From Girardinichthys multiradiatus (Eukaryota > Chordata > Actinopteri > Cyprinodontiformes > Goodeidae), in assembly GCF_021462225.1 (NCBI RefSeq), contig NC_061794.1, positions 47,230,414 to 47,294,413 on the forward strand: a DNA stretch of 64,000 bases, given 5' to 3'. Below the pieces are notes generated by a model that was not told where the DNA came from, searched no databases, and saw only the letters and a list, made by a program, of their open reading frames with translations. The translations under genes and the position numbers were made by a program. Below, in pieces: positions 22,561 to 34,107 of the stretch. Positions within the stretch are counted from its first letter, which is position 1, and every line of letters begins with the position of its first letter.

Positions 22561-24004
22561 TCCAACTTGAGTTTCAAAAAGAAGACTTCTGACTTGACTT
22601 AGACTTGTGCTCTAAAGACTCAAGGCTTTGTACCAGTTTTTATCTCCTGTATTGAAGAGTAAAAAGAAGCAGGATGTGAGCTCCAGACTGCAGCTCCAGC
22701 AGGTTTTACTGTGAAAGGATGAGCTTGATTATTGGCCAGTGACTTTGGTGGATTATTATGGGATGTTAATGGATGATAATCTGTTCATGTTAGTTGTAGC
22801 TTCATAATGATGACCACATGAATGTTTCTCCATCTAGACGCTGAATTAAGTTACTTTGGATCATTTCAGAACAAATTAAACATAACTGACCTCTGACATT
22901 CTTTCACTTTTAATCTAGCTGCTACATTACAAAGACACTTCCTGCTGGAAATATCAAAATAAAAGCACTTCCTGTTCTGTTCATCTCATTCATAATGTTG
23001 TAATTTATACCTCAAATTTCAACATCTTTACTATTTAGAAGTAAAAATAAAAGCTTTAAATGTGGATTTATTAATTAAAACATATCTTTATATAGTATAC
23101 AGTGTATACAAACATCAGATTTTAGCCACTGGAATGGATTCTTCTCTGTGTTTCATAATATTCACCAAGGGGCCAACGAAGGAGGTAAAATTCATTAAAG
23201 TATTTCGTTATTGATGAAAACGGAGAGTCTGTGACAGCTATACCAAATGTGCAGCAGGTCAAAATGAGAAAGTGTTTGTGTCCAGACCACAAGGGGGTGC
23301 TCCAGAGAGGGTATAACAAAGGCAAGTTTTTAAAAGAAGCACGGCTGCTAAGTGCAGAAGGGAGAGGGACATTAACAAATTAACGCCGTCTTCATTGTGT
23401 TGAATAAGCAATCTAAAATTTGCTTCGAAGACTTGCATGGTAATCATGTATGGATGGTGGAAATGATAGATGACAGACTGCGACTGTGGGGCGGCCACAT
23501 TTTGCAGACAATACTCACAATGGCCTAAACTGCAATCAATATAAAGTTTTTTGGGTGAAACGTGTCACTATATCTTTGCCAACATTTGTTTACCATCTGA
23601 CAGAGAAAACAAATCTTTGTTCGTTACAACACACCAACAAATACAAACGTTACAGAAATGCAAAACGCTCAAGGATGGTATTTCAGTAGGAACAGATGTA
23701 TACACAAAATGCATTTGTATTTTTTTATAACAGCCTTTGACTGGCTGCAGCAGTCATACAGTTTTATTTCAAGTGTAAAGGGAGCCATAACCTGATCGAT
23801 TAATGAAGAGATGTGTACTGTAACTTATGAGGTGGTTTTAGAAACCAAAAGTGTATTTCTATGCAAACAGGGAGATCACCACAACACATAAAATACATTT
23901 TAAATATTTTAAGGTAAAACAAGCATGATTTAAAACAAGCATGATTACTTCTATGGTGAATTTTCTAATGTTCCCTGCTTTAACAGTTGTCCTAACATTT
24001 AAAG
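22561..24004. other. 3' flank of zinc-finger gene 3
   Basis: AT-rich, no gene recognised. A minus-strand AATAAA at 23763-23768 lies about 240 bases past the stop and is a plausible poly(A) signal. Confidence 0.45.
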
Positions 24005-25917
24005 CTAAACTCTTTCTCCATCTGTGTGAATTTTTGTGTGTCTCATTAAATGTGACTTTAGGTTGAATCCTAGCCCACAAACATCACACCCAAATGGTTT
24101 GGCTCCAGTGTGAATTGTCATGTGTTTATTTAGGTGTGCTTTTTGGTTAAATTTTTGCCCACAAACATCACAACCAAAGGGTTTGTCACCTGTGTGGATT
24201 CTCAGGTGTCTTTTTAAAGCCGACTTCTGGTTAAATCGTCGTCCACAAACGTCACAGTCAAACGATTTTATTTCAGAGTGGATTTTCATGTGTTTCTTTA
24301 AAGCTGACTTTTGCATTAACCGTTGTCCACAAACATCACAAGCAAATGGTTTCTCTCCTGAATGGATTATCTTGTGCAAGTTTAAATGTGACTTTAGGTT
24401 AAATCTTTGCTCACAAACATCACATCTAAAAGGTTTCTCCCCTGTGTGGACTCTTACATGTTTGTTTAAATATGACTTTAGATTAAATCTTTGCCCACAG
24501 AAATCACAACTAAATGGTTTTCCTCCTGTGTGGATTTTGGCATGTTTGTTTAGATTTGATTTTTGGTTAAATCTTTGCCCACAAACATCACAACCAAATG
24601 GTTTCTCTCCTGTGTGAATTCGCATATGTATGTGTAAATATGACTTCAGATTAAATCTTTGACCACAAACATCACAACCAAAGGGTTTTCCCCCTGTGTG
24701 AATTCTCATGTGTTTGTTTAAATTTGAATTTTGGTTAAACCTTTGTCCACAAACTTCACAGCTAAACGGTTTCTCGCCTGTGTGGATTCTCATGTGCCTG
24801 CTTAGATGATTTTTCCAATGGAACGTTTTACCACAGTCATCACAGGTAAAACATTTAACACCAGCCTGGACTTTCTTCAGTACACGGATATTTTTCTTCC
24901 CTCTCTTCTTATTAACAGGCCTGCGTGAAGACCTTGCAGTGGAATGACATGTCATGTGTCTCTGAAGAGAGCGCTTGTTAACAAACTGTTGACCACACTC
25001 AAAGCAGCTCAAAGACTTGGTGACAGCGTGTCCTCCTGACTCGGCAGCTCTGCTCTCCTTCCAGCCATTCTCACTGTCCTCAGTTTCAGACCCAGAGTCT
25101 GAAAGCTGTTTCAGCTGAGAGTCCGGATGGTTCACATTATCAAAATCATCATTATCATCGTCGTCGTCGTCATCATCATCATCATCATCACTGACATCAG
25201 TCTCTGAAGAGTTGGAAGTGTCTTCAACAGTATTTAGATCCGGGTTCCTGCTGGACTCTGCTCCTCCACACTCCTCTTCTTTAGTTTCCGCTTTCATCTG
25301 GTCAGCTGAGCTGATGGGTGGAAGATCTCTGTCTCTTTTTTGGAGCTGATGAAGCTGTGAGAACAGTGGTTTTTCGTCATCATCCTCACTTTTCACAAGA
25401 ACTACAGTTAGTGGAAACTTGGTGGGATCGGTCTCCTCCTTCACATTGAGCTGCTCTCCCTCCAGACTGGTCCAAGGTTCCTCTTCTTCCTGCTTGATTT
25501 GGAGGAGCTCTAGATCCTGCTGGTCACCACCAGGATTCTTTTCTTTAGGAGCATCTTCTTTTTGAATGTCTTTATGAGTATTAAGATCTGTGTTCTCGCT
25601 GGATTCTGCTCCTCTAAAGTCCTCCTCATCAGTTTTTGTTTTCATCTGGTCAGCTGAGCTGCTGGGTGGAAGATCTCTGTCTTCTGTTTGGTGCTGATGA
25701 AGCACTGAGAACAGAGGTTTATCTTTATCACCACTCTTTATAAGAGCCACAGTTAGTGGAAACCTAATGGCATCAGTCTCCTTCTTCACATTGAGCGGTT
25801 TGTCCGGGTCCTCCTTGATGTGAAGCGCCTCTGGCTCGTGGTGGTCCACACGAAAACTCTGCTCTTCAAGAGCCTCTTCTTTAACCACCAGAATCTGCTG
25901 AAAATCTTCGGGTAACA
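24005..25917 (-). CDS. C2H2 zinc-finger protein 3, exon 2 (main coding exon)
   Basis: Third paralog and the longest. Two acceptors are possible and both keep frame: TTTCAG ending at 25918 (651 residues) or GAAG ending at 25906 (647 residues). The former has the better pyrimidine context. The acidic amino-terminal module is present twice in tandem. Each copy runs from a KEE/KED start through FPLTV, PLFS.LHQ, DLPP.SSADQMK and GAESS to DLNT. A run of Asp (about 12) follows, from a (GAT/GAC)n tract. The first finger (CFECGQQF...RHMTCH) is complete here, unlike in paralogs 1 and 2. Ten canonical fingers follow, several nearly the same (FNLKSYL occurs twice). Nuclear DNA-binding regulator; target unknown. 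Confidence 0.92.
25145..25190 (-). repeat. (ATC/GTC)n microsatellite coding a poly-Asp run
   Basis: Trinucleotide tract inside exon 2 of zinc-finger gene 3, read as GAT/GAC codons on the minus strand. The paralogs have only short DDEEED runs here. Confidence 0.85.
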
Positions 25918-26074
25918 CTGAAACACAATATGTACATTATAGACAACTGTAACATGTCAATATCTCAGTTCATTACAATTCAGCTTATTAATATAGTCAT
26001 GACTGATTCTGGCTTTGAGAAGACACAGCAGACTGGTCCAGGAAATCTTTCTATGCCAAACCTGTTAGAAGCAA
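25918..26074. other. Intron 1 of zinc-finger gene 3, proximal part
   Basis: The intron runs from 25918 to 30707. No feature in this stretch. Confidence 0.5.
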
Positions 26075-26189
26075 ATATATAGTAAAGAGAATAGTCCCAA
26101 GCACTGAACCCTGTGGTACTCCACAAGTAACCCTGGAGTTTGAAGGTGATTTATCATTTACATAAATAAACTGGAATCTGTCAGAAAAA

Positions 26190-27082
26190 TAGGGATGGGT
26201 ATCTGTCACATTTGAACCAATACGGCATCAATGCCCGGTACCTGGGAATCAGTATCGGTATTCAACGGGACTAATTTTCAGTACTTTTGTGTGTGTTTAT
26301 GCGGTAATAAATGCTAATTCGTTTATAATAAAATCTCATATTTTTTACAAATTTATTTATCAATATATAATCTTTAATGAATATACCAAAACAACAATAG
26401 ATGTCGCTAACGGATGCAGACGTGCTAACGGATGCAGACGTGCTAACGGATGCAGGCGTGCTAATGGATGTAGACGTGCTAACGGATGCAGACGTGCTAA
26501 CGGATGCAGGCGTGCTAACGGATGCAGGCGTGCTAATGGATGCAGACGTGCTAACGGATGCAGGCGTGCTAACGGATGCAGGCGTGCTAATGGATGCAGA
26601 CATGCTAACGGATGCAGACGTGCTAACGGATGCAGGCATGCTAACGGTGCCAAATGCAGGAGTTGTAGCCGTGGATCTGCGGCAGGAAAAAATTGTGTCT
26701 CTTCAACCTTGAGAAAATCAGGTGCTGAACCTGGTGCTTCCTCAGACTGGCCTTGCACTTTGCATCACAAATATTGCAGCGAGCGTAACCTGCCTGGTAT
26801 TTTGAAAAGTGGAGCCGTACCTTCGAGCACTTTCTATTAGCAATGCTTTGTTGACAATACCAGCGGCTACTGACATCATTACGCTCTTGTCCGTGCAATG
26901 CTGTGTTGATGTACGGCGTGGAAAATCGTCCCACTCTTCCACTCCCTGAGCGTCACAATAATGTGTATAGGTACCAAAACAAAGTATGATTTTATGTGAA
27001 TCGGTACTCGGTAGTACCGATGGAATTCAGTTGGTACCTATAAAAGTACCCAATTCGGTACCTGCTGTTCCCCTGATCCCTA
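26190..27082. mobile_element. Non-autonomous hAT-type element with BED-finger remnant
   Basis: Ends are TAGGGATGGG and (inverted) TAGGGATCAG, sharing seven terminal bases. GGTACC-rich subterminal sequence lies at both ends (GCCCGGTACC, TTGGTACC, TTCGGTACC). On the minus strand at about 26690-26830 the translation SKVRLHFSKYQAGYARCNIC with RKHQVQH resembles the BED zinc finger of hAT transposases with its middle deleted. It interrupts a LINE. A clean 8-bp target duplication is not seen (CAGAAAAA versus CAGCATAT). Confidence 0.55.
26402..26645. repeat. 18-bp minisatellite, about 13-14 units
   Basis: Consensus GTGCTAACGGATGCAGAC. Units vary at three sites (ACGG/ATGG, CAGAC/CAGGC, CGTG/CATG) and the variants recur in groups of three or four units, suggesting higher-order copying. 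As 18 is divisible by 3 and the unit lacks stops in several frames, long spurious reading frames appear on both strands. Confidence 0.93.
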
Positions 27083-27960
27083 CAGCATATTCCAGCCTTT
27101 CTAAGAGAATATTATGATCGACTGTATCAAATGCAGCACTGAGATCTAACAGAACCAGAACAGACACAAGTCCATTATCTGAAGCCATAAGAATATCATT
27201 AGTGACTTTCAGCAGAGCTGTTTTAGTGCTATGATGAGCTCTGAAACCTGACTGAAACTCTTCAAACAGGTCATTGCTGTATAAATGTTCACACATTTGA
27301 TTAGCAACTATTTTCTCAAGAATTTTAGATAAGAATGGAAGATTGGATATAGGTCTGTAATTTTTCAAGTCATCTCGATCAAGCGAAGGTTTCTTAAGTA
27401 AAGGTTTAATTACAGCTACCTTAAAAGCCTGTGGTACATATCCATTTACTAAGGATAGATTAATCATATCTAAAATGGGGCTGGAAATCAGAGGGAACAC
27501 TTCCTTAAATACTTTGGTTGGGATTGGGTCTAACATACAAGTTGAAGGTTTAGATGAAGCTAATATTTCTGATAACTCAGGAAGCTCCACAGGATCAGAA
27601 CAGTCCAAACACAGATCAGGTTCTGCAGTTATTTCCAACGTTGTCTCACTTGCTGAGGATGAAGTAATCATCTTCAGGAGTATGTCAACGATTTTATTTA
27701 AGAAGAATCCCATAAAGCCATGACTGCTGAGAGCTAAGGGAATGGACTGTTTTTTCCACATTAAGTAGGACTCCTCTAGATGTGCAGAGCATGTTTTCCT
27801 CCCTAATTTTCTTGAGGTCTGTTGTAAAGTATACAGCTCTGAATTAAACCAGGGAGCCAGCCTCCTATGAATTACCTTTTTTTCCAAGGCGCTACATTGT
27901 CTATTGCAATGAGGAAATAACACTATGAACAAGAGAATCTACTAGTGAAAGAGAAATTGA

Positions 27961-30707
27961 ATTGCTCTCCTCCTCAGTATGCAGTCACGTTCTGCACAGG
28001 CCTGGTAAAAAGGCATACATGAAGCAGATCTAAAACAGGTGTTGCCCTCCCGTGGCTTACGATAATCGATAAATCGGATTTCAAGATGGTTGCTGCTACT
28101 CCTCATCAGTCAATACTTCCAGGAATGTAAAAAATTAAAATATTTAGTTAATTTATACTAAAATAACCAATAAGGCAAAATACATCTTAAACTAACAAAG
28201 TGCTTGAAGAGAGAGATTTCATGTTCAATGAGCTACACTTTTTGGTCATTCAAGGTGGTGTTTATTTTGCCTTCTGCTCTGGACCCTGGGTTGTATGGAG
28301 CACTAATAAATTCAGCCAGATTCCTAGAAAGAAGAGCTGTTCCATCCAAAGTAGGATGAATGCCATCTCTCAATGCAGCCCACGCTGTTTAGGGTCCGAC
28401 ATCGTTTCTGCAAAGTTATAAAGCAAAGCAATACTTATTTTGTGACATTTGATTGGTGTGACTGAATGTCCTTGTGAATAACAATTGTACTGTATTTACT
28501 CTTATCCGTTAACATATCTGCTACCATCGGTGGGTATGGTGGCAGACAATCTGATATTCTAGTTCTTTCAGTTTTTTTACTCGTTTTTTTCCTCCTATGT
28601 ATAGATTGTGATGTAAGTTTTCATGTTTCCTCTAATTCATAGACTAACCGTAACATTTTTGACCACAATTACCCGTCTACAAAATGGGATCAAAATTTCC
28701 AGCTACCTACAACAGCAACTCTACAACCCAGCTCTGAAGAAAACCAGTAAAGACCTAAATTATTTATCTGGCAGTTCAGCTATTTTTCTCAACCAATAAG
28801 TTTGCTTTTGATAGGATATGAAACGGACATCCCTCAAGATAATAGTAAAACAATGTAAAATGAATAAATAAATAAAATAAAGAATGTTTTAATTTATATT
28901 AAAATAAAAACCGCATGTTAAAAAATATTTAAACTCTATTAATAAATAGAAAAATCTTTATTGGGATTACAGTAAATAGGTCAGATTCAAATCAGGATTA
29001 TTTAAACCTAAATCTGCTGCAGTGTAAAAAATTCAGGGTTGACAACTCAAAAAAATAAAACCACAATCCACTCCTTACTAGGGTAAGAAGATTTAAAAAG
29101 GGTTTCAAAAAGTCGCTGTTCCTGCACAGAAAGGATTATGGCCAGTTAGAACTGCAGACCTATAATAAACTCCTGGTACCCGTCCTTAGTGCTGGTCTGC
29201 CACATCTCACCGTCACCCCAACTGTTTACAGCTTATCAAATAATATCCTACATAACACATCCCATAATAGTCTTTATGTTTCCATAGTCATCACCAAAAA
29301 ACTCAGTCCCTGTCAAACTTTGGAAGAATGTGTTAATTTAATACAACTTTTGAAAATGTTCTGCACAAACTAAATAAACTAAACGAAAAAGTCTGGAAAC
29401 TATTCAATCAGTGAATGCAAAATTATAGATTATTTTCCCACAGAATTTCTCAATATTATGATTGTTACTAAAGAAATATTCTTCAAAACAGTTCATATTA
29501 AAACTACTCTGTCTGCTCCTCTATTGCCACCCTCATTCATTTCTTCTCCTTTAAGAAACATCAGCATTTCTTCTACCTAATCCCAGGGGGGTGCGCCGCC
29601 CCGCCAACAAGACCGCCTACCCCCTCAAAAAAATCATGACAAGTAATAAATTATTTAACGCCTACATGTGTTCACAAGTTACCAATTCCCTGCAGCAGGA
29701 GAGGAACTATATTGTTTCCAACTTATGGTGGAGGAACACGCCTATTTAAGTCTTGATGTAAGGCTGCAGGGAGGGGGAGAACATGAAGAAACGTCAGGGT
29801 TCCCCTCGTAGTTTTACTGGAGGTGCAGCGCAGACCTCCTTTCTCCAACAGCAAATAACATTTTTCGCCACACTGCAGTAATTCAAGCCAAAGGAGCCCA
29901 GACCAGTATTGAGAACATAAAAATGAACCTGCATTTCAGAAGCCTGACATTTCTGTTCAAATATATCATTTTTAATTGATCTTATGTATCATTACAAGCC
30001 TAAATCGGAACTCACCTACAGCATGACAGCATTTTTCCTGAGTCCTCTTCACTTCAGTAATGATCGGCCAGATTATCAAAACTATTAATATAGATAGTGG
30101 TGGTGGTCATGTTGGCAATAGCATTTGGTGTTATGGAGGAGGTGGTGCTATGAGCAGAAAGAGCATGGATTTTTGACTAACCATTTAATTATGTTATTTA
30201 ATTATGCATTTTATATAGAACTCTTTTTATCACAATTGTACATTGAATGAATCAGATGGACAGACCACACTAGGTAATCTGTAATCACATTGTTCTACAA
30301 TACATGTATTTATTTTAATTTCTGTCCATTTATTTGTAAAGTCTGATCATTCTGTCCTTGTCCTCTTTTATTAATAACAACCCTCACATGTTATAAATGT
30401 TGTAAATAGTTAACACATTTAGTAAGAAACCATGGAGATTTCGTCTCTTTTTGGAGCTTTTTAAATAAACGACCAACACTGAAATACTAACTTGAGGAAT
30501 AAGAAGGAGTTTTCCGAACTTTATTGTAATAAACTGTGTTTGGGTGGAGCTAGAGTCCAGCTTCTGGTTTAAACAAATTGCGATATTTGGATCAAAACGT
30601 ACAACCCTAGAAGCTAGGCTAAGCTACAAAATCAGACAATAGTTTTACAAATCCTACCTAAGCTGTTCCTAAACTGCAGCTGATATAAAGAATAGAAACA
30701 TACGAAC
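27961..30707. other. Intron 1 of zinc-finger gene 3, distal part
   Basis: No gene recognised. 28200-28430 contains a stretch (GGATGAATGCCATCTCTCAATG) that resembles the 5' part of fish LINEs, but I cannot assign it firmly. The rest is AT-rich. Confidence 0.4.
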
Positions 30708-30750
30708 CTAATCTGTCCATCTGAACATCGGGGCTGAAAACAGCATCCAT
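30708..30750 (-). CDS. C2H2 zinc-finger protein 3, exon 1
   Basis: ATG at 30750; encodes MDAVFSPDVQMDRL plus G. The donor GTTCGT begins at 30707. Joins exon 2 (25917 or 25905) in phase 1. Confidence 0.88.
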
Positions 30751-30959
30751 GTTTCTGTCTCCTCTCCTCTGCTGAGTCCAGTCGCTGTTGGAAACGCTAT
30801 CTCTACATCTCTGTTGGCTTTTCTTTCTCCAAACCTTCCTTTAGCCCTTACTGAACAGTTAGAGCTCAGTTTTAGCTGTTTCCACCAACAAAACCTAAAG
30901 AAAACACGACGAACGAGGCTTCAAATACCCCCTCTGTGCTAAACAGAAGCAGGCGTCTG

Positions 30960-31065
30960 CGCACTGGCGATTAGGCTGAACCCGGAAGTCCCGCCCAGGA
31001 TCCCTGCTCTGAGGGAGCTGATCGCATGCGCGTCGGGGACTTACGTCATCTTCGACGCCATATTT
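30960..31065 (-). promoter_or_regulatory. Promoter region of zinc-finger gene 3
   Basis: CCGGAAGT (30982-30989) followed directly by CCCGCCC (30990-30996), an NRF1-like GCATGCGC (31024-31031), TTACGTCA (31041-31048) and CGCCATATT (31056-31064). The layout mirrors the promoter at 18415-18462. Confidence 0.62.
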
Positions 31066-31372
31066 CAAGTGGCATTTTTTTGTTTAAAGATTAATATACA
31101 ATAAAACAAGGCACATTTCACAGCAAAACGATGTGCAGAATTAATACGATAGCCTGAGCAAAAAGTACAAATACAGGTCTTAAATAAAATACAACAACAT
31201 ATTGTGTAAAAATGAAAAATAAAAACATTTCCATTACAACAGGGCAGAAAATTCTCATATTAAATCATTGACACATTAACATAATAATTGGGCTTTTATG
31301 TTGTTACCACGACTTAGCACTTTCTTAAATAAAATAAATTAAAACTGTTGAAAAGGGGAGTGAATTTTATAT

Positions 31373-32272
31373 GGGGTAAGAACGCTGTCAAAAACAACGT
31401 GTAGGTAAAGACGGAAATGTGTGCATATTAGTCAATAGTTGTGCATAAGTAAAATCCAAAAGAGGTATTGTATATTTTTTCTATAAGAATACAAAATAAA
31501 ATGTTACAGCTTCAAGAAATTACAAACACAAAGTTCAAGTTTACAGTTGTGGTTTATTCTTTATGAATACAATATGCTATAACAGTTTGTGAATACGATT
31601 TATTTTCTATGAGAATATGAATTTACATCAACGACTTGGTGTCACGTGATCTCAGGCTCAGAATATAGTGGGTGGAGTTATACAATGATGTACAGTAGGT
31701 GGCGGTATGCACCTCTGAATTTGTTGCGAACCGCCACCAGAAGAAGAGAAGAAGAAGCAGCAGCACTAGCGCCAATATGACGGACCAAGAGCATATATTA
31801 ACGACATTAAGACATATATAAATTTTTTAACATTACCTGACTTTGTACCGTAGTTTCTTGGTCCGTTCTTTTGGCGCTAGTGCTGCTGCTTCTTCTTCGT
31901 CTCTTCTGCTGGCGGATCGCAACAAATTCAGAGGTGCATAGCGCCACCTACTGTACATCATTGTATAACTCCACCCACTATATCCTGAGCCTGAGATCAC
32001 GTGACACTAAGTCGTTGATGTAAATTCGTATTCTCATAGAAAATAAATCGTATTCACAAACTGTTATAGCATATTGTATTCATAAAGAATAAACCACAAC
32101 TGTAAACTTGAACCTTATATTTGTAATTTCTTGAATCTGTAACATTTTATTTTGTATTCTTATAGCGAAAATATACAAACCTCTTTTGGATTTTACTTAT
32201 GCACAACTATTGACTAATATGCACACATTTCCATCTTTACAGACACGTTGTTTTTGACAGCGTTCTTACCCC
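31373..32272. repeat. 900-bp foldback palindrome
   Basis: Left arm 31373-31791 and right arm 31856-32272 are inverted copies about 417-419 bases long, roughly 95 % alike by eye, separated by a 64-base AT-rich spacer. The outer ends are GGGGTAAGAACGCTGTCAAA and its complement. The inner ends contain GCAGCAGCACTAGCGCCAA. No coding capacity. Probably a foldback or long-inverted-repeat MITE; no clear target duplication. It starts about 300 bases upstream of the zinc-finger gene 3 promoter block. Confidence 0.93.
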
Positions 32273-32289
32273 AAAATTTTAAGAAACGA

Positions 32290-33970
32290 CACTTATGAAT
32301 ACAAAATTTAGCCTAAATTGTTATCAGCATAGAGTAATACTTCATCCCATTAGAATAATTTTTTTATGAAAATTTAAAAGCGGAATCAACTTTTTACACA
32401 AGATCCAATTTTTTAAATCTTTCCAAAAACATTTACGACATTGCAATAATAAAAAAAAAGTGTTCTGCTGCCTCAATATCTGAGTCACAAAACACACAGA
32501 AGTTGGGATTAATTGTAAATTCATTTTACAAAAAGTCATTATGTTGTTAGTCTTATAAACATATTATTACATTTTCTGTCTAAGTCACACACATTTACAA
32601 TAAAAGATTATTCTATTGGAGTAATTTCTGAATTATCATGCCTTTAATTAGTTCCATCATAGCAGGAGGGATTGCCTTAAACTTTATTGAACTGATTGCT
32701 AGTACATGTTAATGTGTATATGTTGATAAAAACATCATACAATAAAAGGTTTCCGTCTTCCTCCATAAGGTGTAGGACTGACCAAATACCTTTCTCCAAC
32801 CAGTCAGTGTAAAAGAATGAATTTTGTTTTATCAGGATGCATCTGTTATTCCAAATCGAGACAGAGTATGGCGAAAAGTGTTCAGAAATAAGTTTCCAAT
32901 ATCACAAAACCTGTTTATGAAAGTCTGATAGTTTTATCGGTAATTTAGAGATTTCAAAGTCAAATCTCTTCAAGAATGTAAACCCAGTTTTGTATCCATT
33001 TGAGTTTGATGGTGCCATTCATTGGATCAAAATTTATCATTTTCAAACTTTCTTCCTCTAAAGATTTAACTACACCACTTCACCTGATGTAATGGCATCT
33101 GTTTCTCCAAATGAAATTAAAGTCGTCTTGGTTGAATTTTTTAATCATTTTATCAGAAATACCCAGAAGACACTGGGTAAATAAACCGAGATAAACTTTC
33201 CATTTTAGTGAGAAAAATCTGAACAAAATTAGATACATTTTTCTGGAGCCAACCGCTGAGAATAACTTTACTTTTCTATGTTGGATGACTCTCTTAATTT
33301 TCTATCTTTTGAAATATTAATACCTAAATACTTCACCTCTTTTCTAATTGGGACATTACAAACAGCATCAAGGGGATGATTGTGAATAGTCATTATTTCA
33401 TATTTTTTAATATTAAAATGCAGACCAGAGCACTTTGAAATGTGTGTTCTATCTTTGAGAGAAGGGTCGTGTCATATGCTAGTTGAATAATTATCAGGGA
33501 GTTTCCCATCACATTTAACGTTTTGATACTTGAATTATTTTTTATAAAAATTGCTGAAAGTTCTGCCACAGTAATAAACAACAAAGGCAAAGTAGGACAA
33601 CCTTGACGGATTCCTCTTTTAACATCAAAATGTTTAGAAGTTCCTGAAGACATGTCTGCGTGAAGCAACTGAATCATTTTAAATCTGAAAAAACCAAAAT
33701 ACTCCAATGCTTTTAGAATAAAGGGGTGTTCGACCATTTTGAAAGCTTTATAAAGATCTAAAAAGAAAATAACTCCATCATCCTCCACCAAATGTTTGTA
33801 GTCCAAAAGAATCAGTCTCAGATTGTTGTGATTGATCTTTCTTTAAGAAAACCAGACTGTGTATCTCTTATGACCTGAGATAAATCATCGTTTAACCTGT
33901 CCTGGGGATGTATGTAAGGCCTGAGTGGTAACTGTCTTTTCAGAGTGCCATTGTACAGCTGATGGTTTTG
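32290..33970 (-). mobile_element. L1/Tx1-type LINE fragment
   Basis: Minus-strand 33393-33806 encodes VIFFLDLYKAFKMVEHPFIL, FDVKRGIRQGCPTLPLLF and LAYDTTLLSK. This is L1-clade (Tx1-like) reverse transcriptase; the catalytic FADD has become LAYDTT. Past a stop, the translation continues with FNIKKYEIMTIHNHPLD and VKYLGINISKD (33290-33420). Near 32350-32540 it gives a carboxyl-terminal CVFCDSDIEAAEHFFFLLQC-like segment (in part read in another frame). Many stops; 5' end lost. Confidence 0.75.
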
Positions 33971-34107
33971 GTCTATCACTCTCCTGTTGCAACAGAGATT
34001 AAATATTTAATCTTACTATAACCGACTGGTTGTCTCGGAGGATTATCTAAAGGTTTTAATTTCCACCACAATGAGGTTCCAGAGTATTTGAATTTTAAGA
34101 CAACATG

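Larger units (their letters stand above)
26075..27960 (-). mobile_element. L2/CR1-type LINE fragment, interrupted
   Basis: Minus-strand frame 27027-27932 (301 codons) carries the region upstream of and into the reverse transcriptase: LAPWFNSEL, STCMLDPIPTKVFKE, AVIKPLLKKPSLDRDDLKNY with RPISNLPFLSKILEK, FQSGFRAHHSTKTALL and LVLLDLSAAFDTVDHNILLE. After the hAT-type insertion (26190-27082) the RT resumes as FSDRFQFIYVNDKSPSNSRV then TCGVPQGSVLG. No endonuclease and no FADD block are present, so both ends are missing. The frame ends by running into the inserted element. Confidence 0.85.

Noticed and set aside
26402..26645. CRISPR-like regular repeat array
   Set aside because: Units are directly abutting with no unique spacers, and the genome is eukaryotic.
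26289..26840. 183-codon frame with a (RANGC)n repeat
   Set aside because: By-product of the 18-bp minisatellite; the frame has no context of start, splice or domain.
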